In this document: one piece after another, positions 6,569 to 13,725 of the stretch
How positions within the stretch are numbered: position 1 is the stretch's first letter
Layout of the letters: the number at the start of each line of letters is the position of its first letter
Assembly: GCA_016282915.1 (NCBI GenBank)
Contig: JAEELW010000168.1
Span: 1-37,108 of the forward strand
Source of the DNA: Lachnospiraceae bacterium
Lineage (GTDB): Bacteria; Bacillota; Clostridia; Lachnospirales; Lachnospiraceae
DNA: 37,108 nt
Reading direction: 5' to 3'
Program-made: the position numbers and the translations under genes
Notes under the pieces: model-generated
Told to the model about the DNA's origin: nothing
Seen by the model: the letters and a program-made list of their open reading frames with translations, nothing else
The model's database searches: none

Positions 6569-9514
6569 TTATACCATCTCCGTCCGGACTTCATCGATCA
6601 GCTGCATCTTTTTGCTGTCCCCGTATCCGGCCAGGGTAAAGAGCCCCAGACCCGCGCAGCTTGCAAGCACGCTCAGCACGATCATCCAGAGCGGGAGCGT
6701 AAAGTTCATCTTCCCGAACCAGCTGTCCAGCAGCCTATGTAAGCATACCACAAATGCCGTCGTTATCAAAGCGGAATATACATACGCTCTTGCCAGCAGC
6801 CTTGTATTCTCCAGCATCAGCATCCCTGTCTTCTGCTTTTTCGTGATCCCCATGGAACGGAGTACCGACAGTTCCCGCTGTCTGGCGTATCTTCTGCCCA
6901 TGACCGAATTGTAGAGGTTCAGAAGGCAGATCAGTGCGATCAGTATCGTAAAGCAGACGGCGACAATACCTACAATACTCGTGATGGCCTCCTTAAAACT
7001 CATATAACCGTCCAGGATGGATGCGGAAGTGACTGCGCTGTCACCGTACTCGTCCCTGATCTGGGCCAGTCTCCGCAGCAGGTCCGAATCGTTTGTATTT
7101 ACGCTGAAGAACATGCAGCGGAAACCGATCTCTTCCTGTTCCTCCCCGGGCAGAAAGCTTCCCATATAAGCAGCCGTCTGCTCCGAAACAAAGAGCCACT
7201 GGGCTTTCCCATGAAATTCGCCGAATTCCTCCGCATCCTCCCTGTTCACATATCCCCCGAAACTCACGGGGATCTCGACCGTCTCCAGCGCTTCTGTCTC
7301 AGGGACATATTGCTCGTCAAGCAGTGTGAACGTATCACCCTCTTTCAGATCAAGAACTTTCTCCAGCCTGTACATGCTGTAGTCGGGCTTCACGGTCCCC
7401 TCTCCGCCAAAGCGGAAGTCATCCGTGGATAATTCCAGGGTATCATAGGCAAGAACAGGGTGCTCAAGCTCTGCCGTATCCCTGCCGGCCTTCTTTGCCA
7501 GCTTTTCAAAATCCCCTTCCGTAAGAATGAGCAGATTCACCTCGGGATGATCGGAAGCGTACTCCGGCTCCAGATAACGCAGTATGATATTTGCCGGGGC
7601 CCCGCCAGGGAAATACTTTCCGATCATTGTGCCGAGCTTTTCACGGTATTCGTCCGTATAGTCATCCAGACAGATATTATAATCGAACATGCTGTAGTAC
7701 AGCTCCTTATAGCCTTCCGTCTCTTCGGAATCCATGATATCCCTTATGCCGGATGCATAGTCTTCCCCTGCGCGAAAGAAAACGTACTGATAGTCCGTAA
7801 AAGCTTCACCGGGTATGAACTCATTTCTCTGCACCTTGCTCTTCAGCACATCCGTGATGCTCCTTACCGTAAAAGCCGTGACCAGAGTGAGCACGATGAA
7901 AGCCGTGATGCTCCTTACGATCCCCTTTGTCGTATGGCGGTTTCTGCTTACCGACGCTGCCGCCAGCAGCTGCTTCGTTCTGCCCTTTTTCATAAGCCGG
8001 GAAAATGTCCTGTATCCCTTCTTCCTGCCCCCCGTAATACTGTCTGTGCTTCGTATGCTTTCCACAGGGCCGATCCTGCTGATCTTCAGTGCGGGGATCC
8101 AGGCGCTCATCCACACGGCAGTCGCGGAAAAAAGGAGGATAAAGATGATATTCAGCGGGTTTACGATCAGTTCACAGGGGATCTCACAGCTTTTCCCCGT
8201 CACTACGTTTGCCGAGATCATCTCGATGAGACTTGCAAAGTGCGGGTAAAGGAGCGCCATCGCGCCTTTGATCAGCAGCAGTCCCAGCACGATACCGAGC
8301 GGGAGCGCAAAGATGAGCAGCGAGAACACTTCGTAGTAAACGCTCCACTTTTTCTGTTTTTTCGTCGCTCCCACCGAAGAGAGCATACCGAGATAACGGC
8401 TCCTCTCCGTATAGGAAATGCTGAACACGTTGTAGATCAGGATCAGCGCTGCCGCCGTGATCAGTACGATGAAGAATACCTGGGCAAAGATCATCAGCTT
8501 ATTGAAGTTCATATCGCTCCCCTTTGCCGCAAAGGTCAGGAGCATATTGTTCTGAACGATCTGCTGCGGATCGAAAGGAATATGCTCGCCGTCCCCTGCC
8601 ACACAATAGGATCCCAACGCCTCTGCTTCTGCCCTTTCCGCCTCCGTCCGGTGCTCATCGATGATCTTTGCGATATCCTCGATCCCGCGCACGGTGATAT
8701 CCGGATCCACCTTCAGCACCAGATTTACTTTCTCGCCTTCCGCCACTGCATTCCCGCTCCGCATCAGGGCCATGTATCCGCCCTGTCCGTTTGCCTCGTA
8801 ATAGGGCGCTTTCATGATCCCCGAGACCGTCACCGTCTTTTTCAGGCCTGTGGATCTATGGATCGCTTCAAAATCCGCATTGTCGCTCAGATAAGGGAAA
8901 TGGTCCGGGAGCTTTACGGTCTCTCCGTGAGAGATATGAAAACCGCTGCCAAACACGAGTGTCCCGGGTTCCGCGCCTGCTGCCACCTGTTCCTCTTCAC
9001 CTTCCTTGTAAAAAACATGGATATATCTTTCGAAAGTGTCGATCGCGATGCTGTCTCCCACCCGGATATCCGCTCCGTCCCTGAGGGCGCGTTCGCTGAT
9101 CAGGATCTCGTTTTCGTTTTCGGGAAAGCGCCCTTCGACAAGGTCGATGTTCATCCAGTCAAAGAGTTCCTCCGAATAGCCCTTGATCTCCAGATACGGC
9201 GTCCACTCCGGATTTCCGCTCTTTTCAAACACCGTATACCCCAGGGGCCTGGAAACTCCGGTTTCTTCGACATAATCCAGCGCCGCGATCTCATCGGCCA
9301 CAGCCTTGTCCACATCGTAGACCTGGTAATGCCATTTTCCCTGATCCGCTTCCACGGCTCTTTTCAGGAACTCCATGACCGTGTCTTTCCCCACAAATAC
9401 GGCGGTCATCATGATCACCATCACCAGGATCCCCAGAAAAGTGATGATGGTGCGCATCCTGTTTTTCTTCATATATGTTGCAGTCACTTTGAATATGATC
9501 TTTTTATTTTTCAT
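6569..9514 (-). CDS. Large FtsX-family ABC transporter permease
   Basis: Membrane permease of 981 residues with two FtsX-type halves. An N-terminal helix (about 19-40) is followed by a large extracellular region (about 45-335), three to four helices (about 340-485), a second large extracellular region (about 560-830) and three C-terminal helices ending near residue 970. This duplicated layout is that of the large permeases that pair with LolD/MacB-like ATPases in Firmicutes and often work in peptide or toxin efflux or lipoprotein handling. The start at 9514 has AAAGGAG upstream. The ATPase gene ends 35 bases before it and the response regulator follows after 14 bases. Substrate unknown. Confidence 0.9.
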   Translation of the reverse strand: MKNKKIIFKVTATYMKKNRMRTIITFLGILVMVIMMTAVFVGKDTVMEFLKRAVEADQGKWHYQVYDVDKAVADEIAALDYVEETGVSRPLGYTVFEKSGNPEWTPYLEIKGYSEELFDWMNIDLVEGRFPENENEILISERALRDGADIRVGDSIAIDTFERYIHVFYKEGEEEQVAAGAEPGTLVFGSGFHISHGETVKLPDHFPYLSDNADFEAIHRSTGLKKTVTVSGIMKAPYYEANGQGGYMALMRSGNAVAEGEKVNLVLKVDPDITVRGIEDIAKIIDEHRTEAERAEAEALGSYCVAGDGEHIPFDPQQIVQNNMLLTFAAKGSDMNFNKLMIFAQVFFIVLITAAALILIYNVFSISYTERSRYLGMLSSVGATKKQKKWSVYYEVFSLLIFALPLGIVLGLLLIKGAMALLYPHFASLIEMISANVVTGKSCEIPCELIVNPLNIIFILLFSATAVWMSAWIPALKISRIGPVESIRSTDSITGGRKKGYRTFSRLMKKGRTKQLLAAASVSRNRHTTKGIVRSITAFIVLTLVTAFTVRSITDVLKSKVQRNEFIPGEAFTDYQYVFFRAGEDYASGIRDIMDSEETEGYKELYYSMFDYNICLDDYTDEYREKLGTMIGKYFPGGAPANIILRYLEPEYASDHPEVNLLILTEGDFEKLAKKAGRDTAELEHPVLAYDTLELSTDDFRFGGEGTVKPDYSMYRLEKVLDLKEGDTFTLLDEQYVPETEALETVEIPVSFGGYVNREDAEEFGEFHGKAQWLFVSEQTAAYMGSFLPGEEQEEIGFRCMFFSVNTNDSDLLRRLAQIRDEYGDSAVTSASILDGYMSFKEAITSIVGIVAVCFTILIALICLLNLYNSVMGRRYARQRELSVLRSMGITKKQKTGMLMLENTRLLARAYVYSALITTAFVVCLHRLLDSWFGKMNFTLPLWMIVLSVLASCAGLGLFTLAGYGDSKKMQLIDEVRTEMV

Positions 9515-9549
9515 CTTACAGCTCCTTTTGATCTATGCCGGCATCATGC

Positions 9550-10239
9550 TCACACGATATTCCTGACTTTTTCATTCCTTATGATGCGTCCGTCCTCTAA
9601 GCCGATCACCCGGTCTGCCTGCATCGCCAGTCCTTCGTCGTGCGTGATCAGGATGAGCGTCTGACTGTTTTTCCGGTTCGATTCCTTTAAAAGCCCGACG
9701 ATCTCTTCACCGGTCTTCCGGTCCAGATTGCCGGTGGGTTCGTCGGCCAGAAGGATAGCCGGATGGCTGTAGAGTGCCCTTCCGATGGATACCCGCTGCT
9801 GCTGCCCGCCCGAAAGCTGGTTCGGAAGGTTCCGTCTCCGATCGCTCAGGCCCAGATGCTCGACCACACTGTCCAGCCTCTCCTGATCCAGCGGTCTTCC
9901 GTCCAGCAGATGGGGCAGCGCGATGTTTTCGTCCACATTCAGTACCGGCATCAGGTTGTAAAACTGATAGACCAGACCGATCTGCCTTCTCCGAAAGATC
10001 GCCAGCTTATCTTCGTTTAAGCTGTGGATATCGGTCCCGTCAATGAAGACCTTTCCTTCCGTAGGTCTGTCCACGCCGCCGAGTATATGCAGCAGTGTGG
10101 ATTTGCCGCTTCCCGAAGGGCCGATGATCGATACGAACTCGCCCTTCTCCACCGTAAAGCTCACATGATCCAGCGCCCGCACTTCGGTCTCCCCCGCGCC
10201 GTAGATCTTTGATATATCTTCACATTTCAGGATTTCCAT
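9550..10239 (-). CDS. ABC transporter ATP-binding protein (LolD/MacB type)
   Basis: ATPase of 229 residues, first gene of the second transporter/two-component operon. The start at 10239 (MEILKCED) is chosen because of the AAAGGAAAAGG ribosome site; upstream in-frame sequence encodes only a basic, polar stretch. Walker A (GPSGSGKST), signature (LSGGQQQR), Walker B/D-loop (LLADEPTGNLD) and H-loop (LITHD) are all intact. It should dimerise and drive the 981-residue permease encoded directly downstream. Confidence 0.94.
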   Translation of the reverse strand: MEILKCEDISKIYGAGETEVRALDHVSFTVEKGEFVSIIGPSGSGKSTLLHILGGVDRPTEGKVFIDGTDIHSLNEDKLAIFRRRQIGLVYQFYNLMPVLNVDENIALPHLLDGRPLDQERLDSVVEHLGLSDRRRNLPNQLSGGQQQRVSIGRALYSHPAILLADEPTGNLDRKTGEEIVGLLKESNRKNSQTLILITHDEGLAMQADRVIGLEDGRIIRNEKVRNIV

Positions 10240-10392
10240 TTTTCCTTTTCCTTTCTGTTTTTTGTCACGCTGCCGGCCGTCGGACGTCTCCTTCTGCCTG
10301 TTTCTGTGACGCTTCTCCTCTGCGGTCCCTGCCGCATCCTTTCGACATTTATCACTATAACACAGGATCATGACAGGGCGATGACTTTTAAA

Positions 10393-10408
10393 GTGACAGT
10401 TTAGTCAC
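10393..10408. promoter_or_regulatory. Inverted repeat in the divergent intergenic region, candidate operator
   Basis: GTGAC and GTCAC flank a six-base A/T-rich centre. It lies about 155 bases before the ATPase start and about 100 bases before the divergent small membrane protein gene. A weak -10 for the ABC operon (TATAGT on the minus strand, 10354-10359) has no good -35, as in activator-dependent promoters, so binding by the operon's own response regulator is plausible but unproven. Confidence 0.35.
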
Positions 10409-10438
10409 ATTCGCCCCTGCCCGGAGAACAGAAAAAAA

Positions 10439-10471
10439 GCTCTTTTTTGAATAAAGAGCGCATGCTATAAT
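10439..10471 (+). promoter_or_regulatory. Extended -10 promoter with an overlapping inverted repeat
   Basis: TGCTATAAT (10463-10471) is a perfect extended -10 hexamer for the small membrane protein gene starting at 10506; no good -35 is visible. A perfect 7+7 inverted repeat (GCTCTTT at 10439-10445, AAAGAGC at 10453-10459) covers the -35 area and could be a repressor site, or a weak terminator for transcription coming from elsewhere. Confidence 0.5.
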
Positions 10472-10505
10472 AAAGACTGAATTTTATGTATTCGGGAGTG
10501 AACAG

Positions 10506-10802
10506 ATGGAAGGACAGATTTCCGTAATAAGCCTTGAAGAAAAGAAAAAAGCCCGGAAGAAGATATTCATCCTTTTTATCATCCGCATCTTCCTCTGGTT
10601 CGTTGCGGCCGTGTCAACGGTCATCTGGATATACTATTCCTGGGAACTTCATCATGACGGGATCTTTGATCCCTCTGAATACGCGACGCTCCTCAGGCCC
10701 GTGCTCTACACCTGCCTGATCATCTCGATCGCCGCGGTCTGCACGAGCTTTGCGCTGTACGCACTTACAAAAAGGATCAGGAAGAAGTATGACCTTCGAT
10801 AA
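10506..10802 (+). CDS. Small two-TM membrane protein, function unknown
   Basis: 98-residue protein not assigned to a family. A Lys-rich start (residues 10-19) leads into a first membrane helix (about 20-44), a short outward loop with acidic residues, a second helix (about 62-85) and a basic C-terminus (KRIRKK), so both ends should be cytoplasmic by the positive-inside rule. The ATG at 10506 has GGGAGTG upstream and an extended -10 promoter at 10463. It is divergent from the second ABC/two-component operon and converges with the hydrolase-like gene, overlapping it by 26 bases at the 3' end. It may be an accessory of the divergent transporter, but nothing in the sequence proves this. Confidence 0.75.
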   Translation: MEGQISVISLEEKKKARKKIFILFIIRIFLWFVAAVSTVIWIYYSWELHHDGIFDPSEYATLLRPVLYTCLIISIAAVCTSFALYALTKRIRKKYDLR

Positions 10803-11547
10803 AGCTTTCCACTTCCTGTATCCATTTGGCGCTTTCAAAGATCGCCATCTGTGACTGTCCGTAACCGTCAAAACAGCGGATCTCTGTCTGCGGGTTGATC
10901 TCCTTCATCTTCTGGGCGCACTTTTTGCTGATCGATTCATTTCCTTTGGTCCCATGAATAAAGAGGATGTTCAGCTTCTGGCTGTAGGCTTGATAATAAA
11001 AATCGCTGAATACGCTGTCCGAGATATTATTGACCGAATTTTCCTTGATCAGATCCATCATCTGCAGGTATTCTCCGAGATAACGGTCCGGCAGAAAATC
11101 TTTCGCACAGGACGCCAATACCTTTCCGTCCCTGTTCTTGCTTCCCTTGACGAGGTTCCGGTAATTCATCCGCATGACGCCCAGCAGAAGCGCGGGAACC
11201 TTCTGCAGATGCACACTGTCCAGGATCAGATAATCCACGCTGATCTTGGGCATACCAGCAAGGGTTGCCGCAATACGTCCCCCCATAGCCATACCGCAGA
11301 GTATGTCGATCTTTCCGTTCAGTTTTTCCGCCGCATATTCCTTGATCTTTAAAGCCTCATCTTCCACGGACTGGAAGGTGCTCTCTTTATTCTGCGTATG
11401 CCCGTCCAGTTCCGGAACGACCACAAAATACTTATCCGCAAAGTGGATGGCGATATCCTCCCAGATCTGCCAGGGCATAAATTCCCCATGAAGCAGCATG
11501 ATCACCTTCCGCCCTTCTTCATATTCGCCCAATGTATGAAAGATCAT
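10777..11547 (-). CDS. Alpha/beta-hydrolase fold protein lacking nucleophile Ser and catalytic His
   Basis: Protein of 256 residues with an alpha/beta-hydrolase fold: oxyanion-type LLHGE near 18-22, a nucleophile elbow in the right place after strand 5 (DILCGMAMGG, 81-90) and a late FIHGT strand (196-200). The elbow reads G-M-A-M-G, so the nucleophile Ser is Ala87. Where the family has the catalytic His (GxGH) this protein has GYGQ (Q231). Two of three triad residues are therefore missing and ordinary ester hydrolysis is unlikely. It could be a binding protein or pseudoenzyme. It is 16 bases downstream of the GNAT gene and in the same direction. The end overlaps the convergent small membrane protein gene. 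Confidence 0.8.
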   Translation of the reverse strand: MIFHTLGEYEEGRKVIMLLHGEFMPWQIWEDIAIHFADKYFVVVPELDGHTQNKESTFQSVEDEALKIKEYAAEKLNGKIDILCGMAMGGRIAATLAGMPKISVDYLILDSVHLQKVPALLLGVMRMNYRNLVKGSKNRDGKVLASCAKDFLPDRYLGEYLQMMDLIKENSVNNISDSVFSDFYYQAYSQKLNILFIHGTKGNESISKKCAQKMKEINPQTEIRCFDGYGQSQMAIFESAKWIQEVESFIEGHTSS

Positions 11548-11563
11548 TTATCCACCCCCCGCC

Positions 11564-12040
11564 TCACAGATCCTTCAGATAAAAGCGGTTCATCGTACCA
11601 TGGACGACCTCGTCCGGTTTGCGGATCCCGCGGTATCCGCTCTTTTCGTAAATATGAATGGCTGCCGCAAGCGCGGTATGCGTTTCCAGATACATCTTTT
11701 TGTATCCCAGTTCCCGGGCTTTGTCCTCGATCCTGCGGATCATCTCGTATCCGGTCCCGTGGCCTTTGACCCTGTCCGTAAGATACAGCTTCTGAAGCTC
11801 CGCGCAGTCCTCGATAAAATCCAGCTCCGCAAGCCCCACGCCGCCGACGATCTCTTCCCCGTCCTCAACGATAAAGTAAAAACGTTTCGTCCTGTCCGCA
11901 AGATAGAATTCGCTCAGATGATCCAGATGACTGTCAAAATACGCCGTCCCCGGGATATCCAGTCCATGGGCTCTGAGATTGCTCCGGATGATCGCGGCAA
12001 GCGCGGCGTCATCGGCCCCGCATATCTCCCTGTACTCCAT
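11564..12040 (-). CDS. GNAT-family N-acetyltransferase
   Basis: Protein of 158 residues that should transfer an acetyl group from acetyl-CoA to an amine. The acetyl-CoA motif A is clear (LQKLYLTDRVKGHGTGYEMI; the pyrophosphate loop is RVKGHGTG, about residues 90-97) and the later IYEKSGY motif with its Tyr is present near 130. The substrate is unknown. The start at 12040 has a GGGAGAAGGG site, and a consensus promoter lies at 12117-12145. It is the first gene of a two-gene unit with the hydrolase-like protein. Confidence 0.9.
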   Translation of the reverse strand: MEYREICGADDAALAAIIRSNLRAHGLDIPGTAYFDSHLDHLSEFYLADRTKRFYFIVEDGEEIVGGVGLAELDFIEDCAELQKLYLTDRVKGHGTGYEMIRRIEDKARELGYKKMYLETHTALAAAIHIYEKSGYRGIRKPDEVVHGTMNRFYLKDL

Positions 12041-12092
12041 TTTCCCTTCTCCCGCCGGATCGCTGTTTTACGCAGATCCTGATATGAGCTTC

Positions 12093-12107
12093 GGCGCACG
12101 GTGCGCC
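12093..12107 (-). other. Perfect GC hairpin in the GNAT leader
   Basis: GGCGCAC and GTGCGCC pair around one base, only about ten bases inside the predicted transcript start of the GNAT gene. It could stabilise the mRNA 5' end or be a dimeric protein site; no U-tract follows, so it is not a terminator. Confidence 0.4.
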
Positions 12108-12116
12108 AACACCATA

Positions 12117-12145
12117 ATTATAGAAAAAATATTTCTGACTGTAAA
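12117..12145 (-). promoter_or_regulatory. Sigma-A promoter of the GNAT/hydrolase unit
   Basis: On the minus strand TTTACA (12140-12145) and TATAAT (12117-12122) are separated by 17 bases. Transcription would start near 12110, giving a leader of about 70 bases before the GNAT start at 12040. Confidence 0.7.
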
Positions 12146-12196
12146 GTACGTACATGCTCTTACTCTGTTTTTTTTCGTGCTGCCGCGCCGGCCCAT

Positions 12197-13366
12197 TTAA
12201 GGCTCCTCCGCTGCCGCGAAACGGATGCAGAGATAGCCGTTCTCGAATTTCGCAGCTTCGATTTCTCTCCCCGAAAAGGCCTCCGGCATCGGGAACTTGC
12301 GGTTTTCGTTCTTCACACCCACGATCAGCTCGTTCCGGTCCTGCTCCAGTGTCAGTTCCTCCTTCTCCGCAAAAGGGAGATAGATCCGGAGCGTGGAATG
12401 CTCCCTGTCCACCCGGTAGATCTCCTCTTCAAACAGAACTGCCGAAGGATCCTTCTCTCCGTAGATCCGCGCCCCGACCTGCTTCAGCACTTCCATGGTC
12501 CGCAGTTCCGTATCCATCAGCTCCACATAAAAGCGCGGCACTTCGCTGAAGGATGTGCGGATCTCTTCCAGTCCTTCCTGCTGCAGCTTCTGCCATTTGC
12601 TGAAGTAACCCTCCATCGCTCTTTCCGGATAGATATGATTGACGATCACGGCATCCACATTATAACCGTACAGATAGAGGCAGGTGAAATTGCGCTTTGC
12701 CTCACTGATCACGATACGCTCCGGCGTGGTCACGACACGGAGGCTCACCGTCTTTTTATCCAGCATCAGATTCTGCAGGCGCTCCATTTTGTCCATCAGA
12801 TGCTCGATATCGTCAAAGACGCTGTCCCCGGGCATGGGGATCTTCATAAGCCCCTCGACCACCCGGCCGCCGGTCTTAACGAGGGCTTTCTCTACCGGGA
12901 GGAATCTTTTTATCAGGCCGGAAAGCCTCTCCGGATACTTCAGGAGCGAAAGCGTTTCGCCGGTCGGCGCGCAGTCCACAATGATCGTATCGTATTCGCC
13001 GCTTTCGTACACGTCCAGTATCCGGAACATCGAAAAGAGCTCTTCCAGCCCCGGAAATACCAGCAGTTCCTCGGCCTCGATCCCGCCGCCTCCCTTTGCG
13101 GTCAGCAGCCTTTTTAAATAATCCTTCATGTTTCCCCAGCTTTTTTCGCTTTCATAGACCGTGTCGATCTCCATGGCGTACAGGCGCTCCGTCAGCTTCG
13201 TCGCCTCCCGCCCGATCTTCACGCCGAAGGAATCTCCCAGGCTGTGAGCCGGATCCGTGCTCATCACGAGCACCTTCTGCCCGCTCTCCGCGATGGTGCA
13301 GGCGCTGGCACACGCCATGCTGGTCTTTCCTACGCCGCCTTTTCCCGTATATATGATCACTCTCAT
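12197..13366 (-). CDS. ArsA/Get3-like ATPase 1 with HSP20-like C-terminal domain
   Basis: P-loop ATPase of 389 residues. It has the deviant Walker A (GKGGVGKTS, 8-16), switch I (STDPAHSLGDSF), switch II (IIVDCAPTGETLSLL) and, in the last about 90 residues, a beta-rich domain like the HSP20-like domain found in bacterial ArsA homologues. There is one P-loop domain, so it should work as a dimer, perhaps with the second ATPase at 13718-14896; actinobacteria have comparable side-by-side Get3-like pairs. No metalloid pump or arsenic gene is near, so arsenite transport is not supported. The start at 13366 has AAAGGAG upstream. A 34-bp repeat array separates it from the upstream small gene. Client or cargo unknown. 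Confidence 0.88.
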   Translation of the reverse strand: MRVIIYTGKGGVGKTSMACASACTIAESGQKVLVMSTDPAHSLGDSFGVKIGREATKLTERLYAMEIDTVYESEKSWGNMKDYLKRLLTAKGGGGIEAEELLVFPGLEELFSMFRILDVYESGEYDTIIVDCAPTGETLSLLKYPERLSGLIKRFLPVEKALVKTGGRVVEGLMKIPMPGDSVFDDIEHLMDKMERLQNLMLDKKTVSLRVVTTPERIVISEAKRNFTCLYLYGYNVDAVIVNHIYPERAMEGYFSKWQKLQQEGLEEIRTSFSEVPRFYVELMDTELRTMEVLKQVGARIYGEKDPSAVLFEEEIYRVDREHSTLRIYLPFAEKEELTLEQDRNELIVGVKNENRKFPMPEAFSGREIEAAKFENGYLCIRFAAAEEP

Positions 13367-13389
13367 CTCTTTCTCCTTTCCAAAACCAG

Positions 13390-13488
13390 TGAGGACACGG
13401 GGACGGTCCTTCTGTCCTCATCTTGAGGACACGGGGACGGTCCTTTCGTCCTCATCTTGAGGACACGGGGACGGTCCTTCCGTCCTCA
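13390..13488. repeat. Palindromic 34-bp repeat array 1 (three copies)
   Basis: Copies begin at 13390, 13424 and 13458 with an exact 34-base period and differ by one or two bases. Each has outer arms GAGGAC and GTCCTC around an inner GGAC-G-GTCC, so each folds into a hairpin. There are no unique spacers, hence not CRISPR; it resembles REP/BIME-type elements. The last copy overlaps the end of the small gene by a few bases. The array lies inside an apparent operon and has the opposite orientation to array 2. Confidence 0.85.
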
Positions 13489-13725
13489 AACGATATCAAC
13501 CTTTTTTACGCTCTTTTTCTGCCCGCTCTCCGCTTCCGTCTTTGTTTCCTTCTCCTTCATTACAGCGTTTGCCACGCAGCCGGCCAGCATTTCTCCGAGC
13601 ATCTGTTTCAGCTCGTTTCCGATCACTCTCATATGTTCCGGCGTACGCTCCGGAAGCAGCGCCAGTATGGCTTTTTTCTGATACTCCGCCGCAGTTTTCA
13701 GTCTTTTCTTCATCTCTTTATTCAT
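13486..13725 (-). CDS. Small basic helical protein between the two ArsA-like genes
   Basis: 79-residue protein from the ATG at 13725, which overlaps the stop of the upstream ArsA-like gene by eight bases and is therefore probably coupled to it; an in-frame TTG at 13746 is a weaker option. No family recognised. The first half is predicted helical and basic, the middle (about 27-55) amphipathic with one Cys, and the tail is a Lys/Glu/Ser-rich, probably disordered stretch ending in VDIV. The place between two ATPases suggests a partner or adaptor, but that is inference from position only. The last codons touch the repeat array. Confidence 0.6.
   Translation of the reverse strand: MNKEMKKRLKTAAEYQKKAILALLPERTPEHMRVIGNELKQMLGEMLAGCVANAVMKEKETKTEAESGQKKSVKKVDIV

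Noticed and set aside
7460-9664. 734-residue open frame on the plus strand
   Set aside because: It is fully antisense to the FtsX permease and the start of the ATPase gene region, is rich in Arg/His/Gln without domain motifs, and has no ribosome site. It is a by-product of the codon use of the real genes.
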